Assembly: GCA_937920475.1 (NCBI GenBank) | Contig: CALEUX010000146.1 | Coordinates: 1 to 39,750, forward strand | Direction of reading: 5' to 3' | DNA from: an uncultured Marinilabiliaceae bacterium | Lineage (GTDB): Bacteria > Bacteroidota > Bacteroidia > Bacteroidales > Marinilabiliaceae | Length of the DNA stretch: 39,750 nucleotides | Shown: in pieces, positions 27,188 to 36,396 of the stretch | How positions within the stretch are numbered: position 1 is the stretch's first letter | Layout of the letters: every line of letters starts with the position of its first letter | The notes under the pieces: model-generated | The model's database searches: none | Told to the model about the DNA's origin: nothing | What the model saw: only the letters and a program-made list of their open reading frames with translations | Made by a program: the position numbers and the translations under genes

Positions 27188-27225
27188 GCTGCGCTTATCT
27201 CAAGTACTTGTTTCTCAAAAAAACA

Positions 27226-27678
27226 TTAAATCTTTGGATTTCTATATTTTAAATACTCATCGTAATCCCTTATATAATCGCTCTCATCATATAAATGAGA
27301 TGCCAGCACAAGGCAAATTGACCCTGACGAGAAGTTCTGTTCCTGAGCCCATATTCCCGGAGGAATATGTAATCCCATAAATGGTTGATTTAAAAAAAGT
27401 GTTTTACCATGAATTCCATCGTTAACAAACACCTCAAAACTACCACTGGCAGCAATTAAAAACTGGTGGCAATCTTTATGGGCATGGGCGCCTCTATCTT
27501 CTCCGGCCGGAATATCGTATATATAGAATACTCTTTTAACATCAAATGGTACATCAATACTATTATGTACAGCAGTAATGTGCCCCGACTCAGCACTGAT
27601 GCGTGGAAGCTGATAAATGTGGCAATCAAAAACAGTAACAGGGTTTTTATTCCCCTGCCAATTGGCGGTATAACTCAT
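27226..27678 (-). CDS. fdtA: FdtA/WxcM-like cupin, sugar 3,4-ketoisomerase (canonical active site)
   Basis: A 150-residue cupin. RGAHAHK at residues 62-68 matches the RGxHAHK motif of FdtA and QdtA, in which the two His (49 and 51 of Aneurinibacillus FdtA) act as catalytic bases. VKRVFYIYD and the C-terminal ASHLYDESDYIRDYDEYL are also as in FdtA. The enzyme turns dTDP-4-keto-6-deoxyglucose into the 3-keto isomer for the FdtB-like aminotransferase. It begins with an extra stretch of about 18 residues (SYTANWQGNKNPV) compared with FdtA and overlaps the preceding paralogue by 32 bases, so the two are tightly coupled. Active by motif. Confidence 0.85.
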   Translation of the reverse strand: MSYTANWQGNKNPVTVFDCHIYQLPRISAESGHITAVHNSIDVPFDVKRVFYIYDIPAGEDRGAHAHKDCHQFLIAASGSFEVFVNDGIHGKTLFLNQPFMGLHIPPGIWAQEQNFSSGSICLVLASHLYDESDYIRDYDEYLKYRNPKI

Positions 27679-28045
27679 AATCTCTGATATATTCGTTTTC
27701 AGAAAAAATACCTGAACTTAAATGAAACGACAAGGAGTTGGTGCTGAAATTCTCGAGATGGCGCCATGTTAGTGCAGGAATTAACAGTCCATTATACGAT
27801 CTGTTTAAATGATAACGCCTCTCCTGTCCGTTTGAAAGAGTAATAACCACATCAAAACTGCCCGAAAGAGCAATAACCACTTCCAATTGATTGTAATAGG
27901 CATGTCCGCCTCTTTGCTCGCCACCCGGAACATCATAAGTCCAAAAAACCCGCTTTATTTCGAAAGGAATCTGCTTACAATTTTCCATAAACGTAAGATT
28001 TCCTCTTTCATCGAGAATTTTTGGAAGATTTATTATTTTTTCCAT
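27647..28045 (-). CDS. FdtA/WxcM-like cupin paralogue with altered catalytic motif
   Basis: A 132-residue cupin, paralogous to the next gene. It shares IPFEIKRVFWTYDVPGGE, ALSGSFDVVI and NEYIRDYELY with the FdtA family. The motif is RGGHAYYNQ (46-54), so the first catalytic His is kept (His48) but the second is Tyr50. Its ATG directly abuts the stop of the ABC transporter gene (TAAATG). Loss of the second His may change the stereochemical outcome, slow the reaction, or leave a partner subunit for the canonical enzyme; all are inference. Such tandem WxcM-like pairs occur in other Bacteroidota loci as I recall. Confidence 0.8.
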   Translation of the reverse strand: MEKIINLPKILDERGNLTFMENCKQIPFEIKRVFWTYDVPGGEQRGGHAYYNQLEVVIALSGSFDVVITLSNGQERRYHLNRSYNGLLIPALTWRHLENFSTNSLSFHLSSGIFSENEYIRDYELYRQLAGE

Positions 28046-29857
28046 TTACGAAAACTCCTGTAATTCAACCATTTTTCTAAATCGGGGAGATACTTTTTGC
28101 AACGACTCAAAAGTACCATAAGCAGATATAAGCCCTTTGTCCAATAGATATATTGTATCAGCTTTACGTACTGTTGAAAGCCTGTGAGCAATAATTATGA
28201 TGGTGTAATTCCCTTTTAATGCATTAATATTATCCTGAATAATCCCCTCGTTTTCTGAATCCAGGGCTGATGTTGCTTCGTCCATTAATAAAATGGAACA
28301 ATCGCGGAACAATTCGCGGGCAATGGAGATTCTCTGTTTTTGCCCCCCTGAAATTAAAACACCATTATCGCCTAAAAGCGTTTCCTCCTGCAATGGCATT
28401 TGCTTAATGGTATCGGTAAGTGCGGTTTTTTGAAGTACCTCCCAGAATTTTATGATGTTTTCTTCAGTTTTTGGAGCATTAAACGTAACGTTATTAAATA
28501 CAGTATCATTAAAAACAACCGGCTCCTGGGTGATATAGCCTATTCTTTGCCGGTAGTTTTTTATTCTCTCAACCGATAGTGGTGTATCGTCAATAAAAAT
28601 AGTTCCCTTACCGGGAAGTAACAAGCCTGCTATCATATTCACCAACGTTGTTTTCCCCGATCCGCTTTCTCCCACAAAAGCCACTGTATGATTCTTTGGT
28701 ATGGTTAAACTAACATTATTGAGAACCGGTTTTGGATTACTTTCGTAAGCAAATGTTACATTTTCAAACCGGATATGCTTTTCCATTTCGGGCATTGGTT
28801 CGTGCAAACGGCTCTCCTCTCTGGTTTCAAAATCGGCTATTAAATCCTTTACCAAATGAATGCCTCCTGAGTTAACCAAAAAACCCTGCCACGAAGTTTG
28901 CAGAGATAATAAATAAGTCAACGATCGGTAAAAGAATAATAAACTTAGCAGTATGCTAAACATTGACACATCGAAAAAAACCACCTGTACAAAAATAACC
29001 CCAACAACCAGCCCTATAGAAATTGGCTCGCGTAATGAGGCTGAGATAGCATTGAGCTTTCCCATTCGCATGGTTAAATCTTCTGTTTGGCCAACATAGC
29101 CAATAAGTCTTTTCCGAAAACTTGATATTAAATCGGTAGCTTTTAAATACTTATAATTCCAGACAGCCTCTGATAATTTAGAATGCAAATCATTACCTAT
29201 ATATGACTGAAGCAAAGATGATGTTTCAACTTTTTTATTAATATACCTGTAAATAAAAAAGCTTAAAGCCCCGGCAACTGTAATTAATAACGCAAATTTG
29301 AAATTGGCTATAAAAGCAAGGGTAAGGTAACCGGTAAGCGTTATGGCTGCCTGCATGGTGGTTATGTAGGCCAACAAAGCCCCTGTGACTTTAAAAATCT
29401 CTGAATTGATAACATTTTGGATTCGCCCCATGTCAATATTAACAAAAGCGGGGTATGAAATATTACACAAGCCATTCACTAACTGAATGCGTGTTTTTTT
29501 TACAAAACGCACTCTTATACGAGTCGAGTAATAAAGATTTACGAATGTAACTATACCCTTAAATGAAAATAATGCCAAAAGAAAAACCAATATGGACCCA
29601 ATGGTAATATCAATTCCCATCCAATTGAAAAAATCCATAACAAAACTCAGGTTTCCAAGATCGCCAGAAGCCACATCACCACTCTCGGCCACCTGAAACA
29701 GAGGGATAAAAAGGGCTAACCCGAAACCATCCAGCAGGGCCACACATGCGCTCATAGCCAACAAAATAGGAATCCTGTATCCGAGCTGTTTATAGTAAAA
29801 CAGGAAGTATTTTACCTGACTGAGATTTGAGATATATTTCTTGAATATTTTTATCAT
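28046..29857 (-). CDS. ABC half-transporter, MsbA/PglK-like lipid-linked oligosaccharide flippase
   Basis: With ATG at 29857 the protein is 603 residues; a frame from TTG at 29881 adds eight and is less likely. The N-terminal half (to about 330) has six hydrophobic helices of the exporter type. The nucleotide-binding domain has Walker A GESGSGKTT at 396-404, signature SGGQKQR at 503-509, Walker B ILLMDE at 522-527 and an IIIAHRLSTVR switch region. As a full half-transporter fused to its ATPase it would work as a homodimer. PglK and MsbA relatives flip lipid-linked glycans across the inner membrane. Because no Wzx is in the window, it is the candidate flippase here. It is the first gene of the tightly packed series downstream. 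Confidence 0.85.
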   Translation of the reverse strand: MIKIFKKYISNLSQVKYFLFYYKQLGYRIPILLAMSACVALLDGFGLALFIPLFQVAESGDVASGDLGNLSFVMDFFNWMGIDITIGSILVFLLALFSFKGIVTFVNLYYSTRIRVRFVKKTRIQLVNGLCNISYPAFVNIDMGRIQNVINSEIFKVTGALLAYITTMQAAITLTGYLTLAFIANFKFALLITVAGALSFFIYRYINKKVETSSLLQSYIGNDLHSKLSEAVWNYKYLKATDLISSFRKRLIGYVGQTEDLTMRMGKLNAISASLREPISIGLVVGVIFVQVVFFDVSMFSILLSLLFFYRSLTYLLSLQTSWQGFLVNSGGIHLVKDLIADFETREESRLHEPMPEMEKHIRFENVTFAYESNPKPVLNNVSLTIPKNHTVAFVGESGSGKTTLVNMIAGLLLPGKGTIFIDDTPLSVERIKNYRQRIGYITQEPVVFNDTVFNNVTFNAPKTEENIIKFWEVLQKTALTDTIKQMPLQEETLLGDNGVLISGGQKQRISIARELFRDCSILLMDEATSALDSENEGIIQDNINALKGNYTIIIIAHRLSTVRKADTIYLLDKGLISAYGTFESLQKVSPRFRKMVELQEFS

Positions 29858-30293
29858 AAAAATTAATTGATAGAAGGGCAATTTCGAATAATAAGCAACA
29901 CTATAAAAGAAAAGTTCCTATTAAGAAGATTCGTTTAACAATTGTTTTAGCGCTTTTATTCGTTACAGCTGAGTTTAGTTATTAAGGAACCGATAAAATT
30001 AAACAGCCACTTTTTCTAATCTACATTGCATGGCTCCGCCTCTGTCAATCCCATGTATGGATTAATAAACGATAGGAGCTTCAAGCTTTTTAATCAAAAG
30101 TAAAATTAGCATTCACAACAGAATGTTACCCTAAAATATGACCAACAGACTAAAAAATTTGCTTAACCCCCCTATTTATGCGATAAATTTGGAGAGAAAA
30201 GTAAAGCAGATTCATATTAAAAGGTAGAAAAAAAGCTTAGACAATACCTTATCTAATGATAAAGAGTTGTTTAACACCCAACTAAATAATAGT
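29858..30293. other. Spacer upstream of the ABC transporter gene
   Basis: About 435 A/T-rich bases without a coding frame. It would have to hold the promoter for the downstream series if that is a separate transcript. I searched for the Bacteroidota TTTG / TAnnTTTG pair on the minus strand and found no pair with correct spacing. A CAAAAGTA (minus-strand TACTTTTG) near 30098 is a lone -7-like match. No hairpin of note was found. Confidence 0.4.
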
Positions 30294-31229
30294 TTATATA
30301 ATGTATTTATAGGCTTCGTAAACGGTACCTCTGCCCCCAAAACCTTCCTTTTGGAAAATTAAACTTTCATTCAAATAATGTCCCATCTGCTCAGTTGATT
30401 GTCCAAAGTCGAAGATGGGTTTATCCTTATATCTATTGTTAATTAACTCATCAAACAACAAATCAAGAGCTCCTGTAAACTTACCGGTTTCGCTGGCCGA
30501 AATGTACTGAACATGAACTAATTGCTGCATCACAAACAATACGGTTCCTCCAATGGTTGTATCGCCCTGTTTGCAGGTAAATATTTTTATATTGTTTGGA
30601 AAATTTGCTTTAAGATGAATTATTTCATCAAGAGTGTGCACTGGTTTTGTGCCATAATTTGATGCAAGATTATTATCCAGAATTTCCCAAAAATCGACTG
30701 GGTTGGCATCCTCAACTATGTAAACCGATTCTTTTTTAGATTTTCTGATTCCACTTTTCCTCGACTCTATAAAAGGGATTTTTCTTTCCTGAATAATTGT
30801 TGACGATATGTTACAAGCAATTTTTTCGGCACCGAGCCTGAATAAAGCATATACATCCTCCTGCGATGGAATTTTATGGTAAATGAGCGGCACCGGTTTG
30901 TAAACCACTTCGCTAACACCGATGGTTTTTAAGTACGTATTAAGCAAATCAAAAATCTCTAATACATTTGATGCCGAAACCTTAGTGGTTGCAATTAGTC
31001 CGCCATAGGTAAGCCCCTGATGAGAATAAAATATCTGGTTGCAAATGTTTCCCGGAATTACTGCTTCAGGTTTGTCCTTTCTAAAAACAATAAAAGAACA
31101 GTCGGTAAACCGATGGGAATGATAATCCATAAAATTTCGGTAAAACAAAAAGGTGTCTATCCGTGAATCTGAAACAACATTATCCCAAACCTGCTGCATA
31201 TCAGCAGAGTATCGCTTAATCTCAATCAT
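30294..31229 (-). CDS. FemAB/GNAT-like acyltransferase (Acetyltransf_6 type)
   Basis: A 311-residue protein I assign by overall pattern. It begins IEIKRYSADMQQVWDNVV, then DTFLFYRNFMDYH, a motif common at the start of FemAB-like GNAT proteins. Two GNAT-like halves appear to be present. The second half has TTIGGTVLFVMQQLVHVQYISAS and ends FDFGQSTE then FQKEGFGG, which fits the GNAT acceptor and CoA-binding strands. No signal peptide or membrane helix. In polysaccharide loci such proteins acylate amino groups of nucleotide sugars or transfer amino acids. It could be the N-acetyltransferase for the 3-amino sugar. It is 92 bases after the triple-SGNH gene in transcription order. Family confidence moderate, function unknown. 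Confidence 0.65.
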   Translation of the reverse strand: MIEIKRYSADMQQVWDNVVSDSRIDTFLFYRNFMDYHSHRFTDCSFIVFRKDKPEAVIPGNICNQIFYSHQGLTYGGLIATTKVSASNVLEIFDLLNTYLKTIGVSEVVYKPVPLIYHKIPSQEDVYALFRLGAEKIACNISSTIIQERKIPFIESRKSGIRKSKKESVYIVEDANPVDFWEILDNNLASNYGTKPVHTLDEIIHLKANFPNNIKIFTCKQGDTTIGGTVLFVMQQLVHVQYISASETGKFTGALDLLFDELINNRYKDKPIFDFGQSTEQMGHYLNESLIFQKEGFGGRGTVYEAYKYII

Positions 31230-31321
31230 GAATTATCAAAATATTACAAATATGATATTAACTGATACAATCAACATAGCATCAGGCCTCAAAAGTTATG
31301 GTTATAAACCATTTCAAACTT

Positions 31322-34300
31322 CTATTTCAACCTTAAAACTTTCTTTGTTACAACAACATCGCCAGCAATAACCTTAATTATAAAAACTGAGCTATTACCC
31401 GGCAGGCGAACCCTGTTCTCAGATTTGTTGGTTGTTATCTCTTCTACTTTGTGTCCCTCAATAGTATAAATTTCAATCTTAGCCGGAGCTCCCAAAACAA
31501 GACTGCTCTCAATCAACACGATAGCATCGCCACCTGAGTTATATACAACAACCGGTAACAAAGAGTCCAAATCGTCATTGTTATCTGCAGATGTAGGAAC
31601 ATAATTGATGTGTAATGCAAACCTGTTGTGAACATCACCTAAAACAGATGGTGTATAGGTATAATCAGGAGTTGCCAGCAAATTAATCCATTGGTTGGTT
31701 AATTTATCTTCGAGATGAACACTATAAGTATGATTAAACTTCTCTAAATTAAACGATAAGGTTACATCATCATTTACCCTGTTACGAACGCTAAGGGATA
31801 TTTCCCGCGACGTGTTATCCAACCCAATCTGGCTGTTTATAGCCAATACAGAGTTTTGTACCCGGGTATACACCTCAGGAACCAGGTTTGAATCGTTAAA
31901 CCTTTTCTCACTGTCGCCGGCATCCAACCCATTATCCGATTGTTGGTGGAAATAAATAACAGCCCCATCGCGGGTATATTTATTTGAGGCAATAATGCGA
32001 ATAATATCGGCTGGTGCTTGTGCAGACGAACTCTTTAAATAAGATTCTGTTACACCATGCTTACGGACAGCATTATTAACAGATAAGATTGTAGGGCCAT
32101 TAGCTTTAATCCAAACCGATTGCAGTGGTGGAATAAGCGACAACTCGGCTTCAGCAGCTTCGCCTGCCAGACTTCCCGGATAATAGGCCGAACGGCTACC
32201 GGGAGCTGCATTTCGGTTATAGGTAATAAACTTCATGATGCCATCATCCAGCGTACGGTACCACATTGTTCCATCAATGTTGGGTCTGCTCCAGCCATCA
32301 TTTTGCTGCCAGTCGATAAAACTTGGATATGGATTGCCAAATAATTTCCATCCACCTGTTGCATACTCCTGACTTATGAGGCCGTTGTTAAGCTGACCTG
32401 TGTACTCCAATAAATAAGGATTACTGGCATATTTAACCAAGATACCTTCCAAAGGATTAAGAGGTATGGTAGGTAACGAAGAAGAAGTGCTGTACCATTG
32501 ATTGTTTCGATAAACATGCACAGTTGCGCCCGCCTCTGTGTTGTTGAAACGGCCTAAAACAGGCGATTCGAAAGGCGATGATAAATAAAACCATTGATTA
32601 CCCGGCAACGTTAACTTTACCCGAGACAGGGCCGAACCAGTGATAGAGCCATTGTTAATAAGCGATGATAAACCGTTGGTGCCGGTTTGATTTACAAAAA
32701 CCAATTCTCCGTTATTTTGCAGCGTCGCATTTATGGTAAGTTTTCCACCCGGATTTAAGGTTAATACCGCGCCCGGATTAATAGTTAAATTACCTAACAC
32801 TACCAATTGATTATTAATTACAGGCATGTGTGATGCATTGCCTCTGATACTAACAGGAATGTTTGCTGCCGGGGCATTGCCGTTGTGCCAGTTTGCAAGG
32901 TTATCCCAACTACTATTGACGGCACCGGTCCATAAAGCAAAATTCGAATTTACCGTTACATATACGGCTCGGCTTAAATATGGCTCGTTGGCTGCATCGC
33001 GGCCAATAACATAAACTTTATAGTTGCTTAACGGCGACACATAATTAAACACCGGGCTGCCAGATGTTGCAACCAGCTTATTATTGACATAGTACTGATA
33101 AGTAACAATACCGGGAACGGTGGTGGTTACAGTAAATTCTACCTCATCGCCGGGGTTTACAAAGCTTTGAGAGGCTGTAACTGCTACCCGGGGATTAACC
33201 ACCCCGGCATTTACCATGCGATTAAACACAAGTGTATGACCGGCATCGTTTAAATGAATTCCATCACCATCATCAAAAGCTGACACTAAAAACCCATCCG
33301 ATGTAGCTAAAACATTCCAGAAATCAACAGCAAACTCACCATACCTGCTGAAAGTTGAATCGCGCATGGTCATTAAGTTTTCCCTTCCAGCAAAAGTCAA
33401 ATTTCTGGGTTGCGTGGTAGTAATATAAACCGGCACATTTTGGGCAGCGGCAGCACTCAAAATAGTACTATAACGGCTTAATTGGTCAACTACAGGATAA
33501 TCATTGGCAGCATCGTTCGATGGTAAGTTAATGATGATAACATCGGGGTTATAGCTAAGCGCTTTGGTTATATTACGCTCCGAGTCGGCACCGGGGCTAC
33601 CGGTTGGCATTATTTGAATGGTTGAATAGCCGGATTTAGAAAGGTTCCAAACATTACTGTATGGGTTGAGCGATTTAATATAATCTTCGTACATCTGCGC
33701 CCAACCGTAATCACCGGTAGCTCCCCACCCTTCTGCAGTCGAAGAACCCAGAATAACCAGATTAATGGGATCGCCAACGTAGCACGACTGATCGATGGTA
33801 GTATAAACAATGTTGCTCACATACGAATCGCCATTGGCGGCTTTACCAACCACGTAAGCCCTAAAGCCGTTATAAGGCATGGTATATTGAAACGACGAAC
33901 CATTTAAATCGACCCCACTATTTCTGTTGATGTGATATTTTAACGACAATTCGCCCAACGATTCGGGATAACTGACATTGAAATTAACCACATCGTTGGC
34001 ACAAAGGGTTGAATTTGTATAACTAAGCGATATTTCAGGCTCAATGATATTGGCCTGTAGTACACGATTGGCAACCAGAGAGTGACCATTATTGTTTATA
34101 TGAATGCCGTCGCCATAATCGAAACGCGATAGAATATTACCATCGTTGGTGGCCAACCCGTTCCAGAAATCAATAACCTTATCGGGATAGTTGGCAATGG
34201 TGGCATCTCTGGCATCCATTAAATTTTGCCGACCTGTGGCGTTTAAATTCCGTGGTTGTGTGGTGGTAATATAAACCGGCACATTAGCCGCGGTAGCCAA

Positions 34301-35587
34301 ACTCACAATGGTGGCGTAGTTACCCATTTGGTCAGCAACCGAATAACCGGCAGCAGCATCGTTCGATGGCAAATTTATTATAATAACATCGGGGTTGTAG
34401 CTGAGCGCCCTGGTTATATTTCGCTGTGTATCGGGGGTAGGTAGTTCTGATGGCGGAGAATTGGTATCCGGCAAAATACGATAAGTTGTATAACCACTTG
34501 CCGCCAGATTATAAACTTCGCTACCCTGATGAATAGATTTTAAATACTCCTCAAATTGATAAACCCAACTATTGCCCGTTGAGGCGCCTACACCGACGGC
34601 TGTGGAGGAACCAAGCACTACGGCTGTTATTTGACCCTTATCTTTTGGGCAACCGGCACCTCTTGGAACCAATACAGTATTACTGATATAATTAACGTTG
34701 CCCGCGCTGGTACCAATTACCGCAACAGTGTGACTTTCTGATGGCGCCAAATAAGTAAACGATGTTCCTGTAAATGCAACTGGTGTTTGCTGATTTATAC
34801 GATATTGCAAACTAAGCGTTCCTAACGCTACAGGCACATCAACTAAAAATTCAACTTCGTTTCCACCGCAAATTGGCTGTGGGGTATTGAGGGTAATATT
34901 AATTTTAGGCCCTAAAATATTGGCCGCTATTACCCTATTGTACAAAACAAGATGGCCGGCATCGTTCAAATGAATATGGTCGCCGGCATCGTAAATTGGG
35001 TTTATAGTTCCATCGGCGTTAGCCAGGTCAGTCCAGAAATCAATCACCATGGAGCCAAAGGTGGCAAACAACGCATCGCGCGTATCCATCAGATTCTGGC
35101 GTTTTTCGGCGGGCGTGTAATCATCCCCAGCTGGCCTGTCACTCCCTTCAAAATTACGCGGCTGGGTGGTGGCTATAAAAACCCTTACCCCTTGCAATGT
35201 TGCCAGATTAACAACTGTTTGATAGTTTTCAATTTGTTTGGCAACGCTTCTGTTCCAGTAAGCATCGTTCGATGGTAAATTAATAATGATGATATCGGGG
35301 TTCTCACCCAATGCGCGGGTTATATTAACTTCATTCCAACCGTCTGGTTCAGGCAATATGTCACTTGTACTAATTCCACTAAGAGCCAAATTTTTAACAA
35401 CATTACCAGGATTTAACCCAACCATATAATCCCTGAACATTTTTGCCCAACCATAATTATTGGTAGCGGCACTGCCTAATGCAGTTGACGAGCCAAGAAT
35501 AACCACTTTAACAGGGTCGCTCTGTGCATTTATGGTGCTGTTTAATGTAAAAAAAACAGTTATAATAAGTAATAATCTTACCAGCAT
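31322..35587 (-). CDS. Secreted protein with three tandem SGNH-hydrolase domains and a T9SS C-terminal domain
   Basis: ATG at 35587 gives 1421 residues; a longer frame uses TTG at 35596. Residue numbers below count from that TTG. A signal peptide (about 4-24, ending INAQ) leads to three repeats of an SGNH/GDSL domain (30-225, 323-515, 611-797), each followed by an Ig-like domain of about 80 residues. Every SGNH copy keeps a full set: GSST with the nucleophile Ser at 37, 331 and 619; the NLPSND block; and DxxH at 206-209, 496-499 and 778-781. A region with beta-helix look (about 885-980) and a longer beta-rich part follow. The last 80 residues have the pattern of a T9SS sorting domain (IYTIEGHKV, FIIKVIAGDVVVTKKVLR). 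It is likely secreted and surface-attached. SGNH proteins often deacylate sugars, but the substrate here is unknown. Confidence 0.85.
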   Translation of the reverse strand: MLVRLLLIITVFFTLNSTINAQSDPVKVVILGSSTALGSAATNNYGWAKMFRDYMVGLNPGNVVKNLALSGISTSDILPEPDGWNEVNITRALGENPDIIIINLPSNDAYWNRSVAKQIENYQTVVNLATLQGVRVFIATTQPRNFEGSDRPAGDDYTPAEKRQNLMDTRDALFATFGSMVIDFWTDLANADGTINPIYDAGDHIHLNDAGHLVLYNRVIAANILGPKINITLNTPQPICGGNEVEFLVDVPVALGTLSLQYRINQQTPVAFTGTSFTYLAPSESHTVAVIGTSAGNVNYISNTVLVPRGAGCPKDKGQITAVVLGSSTAVGVGASTGNSWVYQFEEYLKSIHQGSEVYNLAASGYTTYRILPDTNSPPSELPTPDTQRNITRALSYNPDVIIINLPSNDAAAGYSVADQMGNYATIVSLATAANVPVYITTTQPRNLNATGRQNLMDARDATIANYPDKVIDFWNGLATNDGNILSRFDYGDGIHINNNGHSLVANRVLQANIIEPEISLSYTNSTLCANDVVNFNVSYPESLGELSLKYHINRNSGVDLNGSSFQYTMPYNGFRAYVVGKAANGDSYVSNIVYTTIDQSCYVGDPINLVILGSSTAEGWGATGDYGWAQMYEDYIKSLNPYSNVWNLSKSGYSTIQIMPTGSPGADSERNITKALSYNPDVIIINLPSNDAANDYPVVDQLSRYSTILSAAAAQNVPVYITTTQPRNLTFAGRENLMTMRDSTFSRYGEFAVDFWNVLATSDGFLVSAFDDGDGIHLNDAGHTLVFNRMVNAGVVNPRVAVTASQSFVNPGDEVEFTVTTTVPGIVTYQYYVNNKLVATSGSPVFNYVSPLSNYKVYVIGRDAANEPYLSRAVYVTVNSNFALWTGAVNSSWDNLANWHNGNAPAANIPVSIRGNASHMPVINNQLVVLGNLTINPGAVLTLNPGGKLTINATLQNNGELVFVNQTGTNGLSSLINNGSITGSALSRVKLTLPGNQWFYLSSPFESPVLGRFNNTEAGATVHVYRNNQWYSTSSSLPTIPLNPLEGILVKYASNPYLLEYTGQLNNGLISQEYATGGWKLFGNPYPSFIDWQQNDGWSRPNIDGTMWYRTLDDGIMKFITYNRNAAPGSRSAYYPGSLAGEAAEAELSLIPPLQSVWIKANGPTILSVNNAVRKHGVTESYLKSSSAQAPADIIRIIASNKYTRDGAVIYFHQQSDNGLDAGDSEKRFNDSNLVPEVYTRVQNSVLAINSQIGLDNTSREISLSVRNRVNDDVTLSFNLEKFNHTYSVHLEDKLTNQWINLLATPDYTYTPSVLGDVHNRFALHINYVPTSADNNDDLDSLLPVVVYNSGGDAIVLIESSLVLGAPAKIEIYTIEGHKVEEITTNKSENRVRLPGNSSVFIIKVIAGDVVVTKKVLRLK
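32948..35509 (-). repeat. Three tandem in-frame SGNH plus Ig-like coding units
   Basis: Within the giant gene, units of about 280-290 codons repeat at roughly 35509-34661, 34630-33791 and 33766-32948. The protein segments share NPDIIIINLPSND-type, TTQPRN and DGIHLND-type blocks. Units two and three look closer to each other (both have ALSYNPDVIIINLPSNDAA) than to unit one, suggesting two duplication steps. Boundaries are approximate. Confidence 0.75.
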
Positions 35588-36396
35588 AACAACCAAATTT
35601 TAGGAATACAATTCACCTCCAACCCACTCTATCATCCATTCACATTATAATTATTATCAAGATTATAGCTGTCATAATTTAATAAAAACCATGGCAGCAA
35701 CCATATAATAAGCCGTTCAATCTTGTTTTTACAATTAATGAAGCATAACTATACCATTTGGCAAAAGTATGAAAAGATATAAAAGAAGTCCACCAGGAAA
35801 TGACCAACGGAACAATTGTTTAGATAAAAGTAATAATTGGCGAATATAAAAAGATATAACAATAAGCCATGATGGCATAAAGTTTAAATAAAAAAAGTAC
35901 TACATACAATAATTAAAGCGTTGTATCTCAAAATATTTACCTATCTTTAAAAGTATTAACCAGTGGAAGATTAATTTCATTTGTTTATCGTTTAAGTTTT
36001 CCCAACCATAACGTTTTTTTCTACCAAACAACTTTCTAATCCATAAACCTTCCTGTGCTTTGCTTTATATAGTAGTAACAAAACCTAAACCTGCATAAAA
36101 GTTCTGTTTATCTCAGATTTTAGGGCTGCCATCAAAAAAAATAAAAACCAGAGGCAAAGGTTTATACATTTATCATTGCTTTGATGTAATAACAGGTTTG
36201 TAGATTTATAGAAGTAATATAATCAGATATTTGATTAACAGCAAATTACAGCTCAAGAGAACAATGTCTTAACTATTTATAAATCTGGAACATAAAAAGC
36301 ATGTTAGTAAATACCACAAACTTCACAAACCCGAGTTTAGATAATAAACATAGATTGAATAAATAGTTTAGGAAAATTTAGCTGCAACAGAAAAAA
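35588..36396. other. Divergent spacer of about 800 bases between the triple-SGNH gene and the SAF-domain gene
   Basis: A very A/T-rich stretch without a credible coding frame. Promoters for both flanking genes should lie here. I found only single-box similarities to the TTTG / TAnnTTTG consensus: CAAAAGTA near 35763 for the minus strand, and TTTG at 36180-36183 with TAGATTTA at 36201-36208 for the plus strand at 17-base spacing. None is convincing. No strong hairpin or tandem repeat was noticed. Confidence 0.4.

Noticed and set aside
31322-35587. Triple-SGNH gene as an assembly artefact from collapsed or duplicated sequence
   Set aside because: The three units differ at many residues and have distinct linkers, so they are real diverged repeats.
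35588-36396. Bacteroidota promoters (TTTG / TAnnTTTG) for the divergent genes
   Set aside because: Only single boxes or pairs with wrong spacing were found, so no promoter is called.
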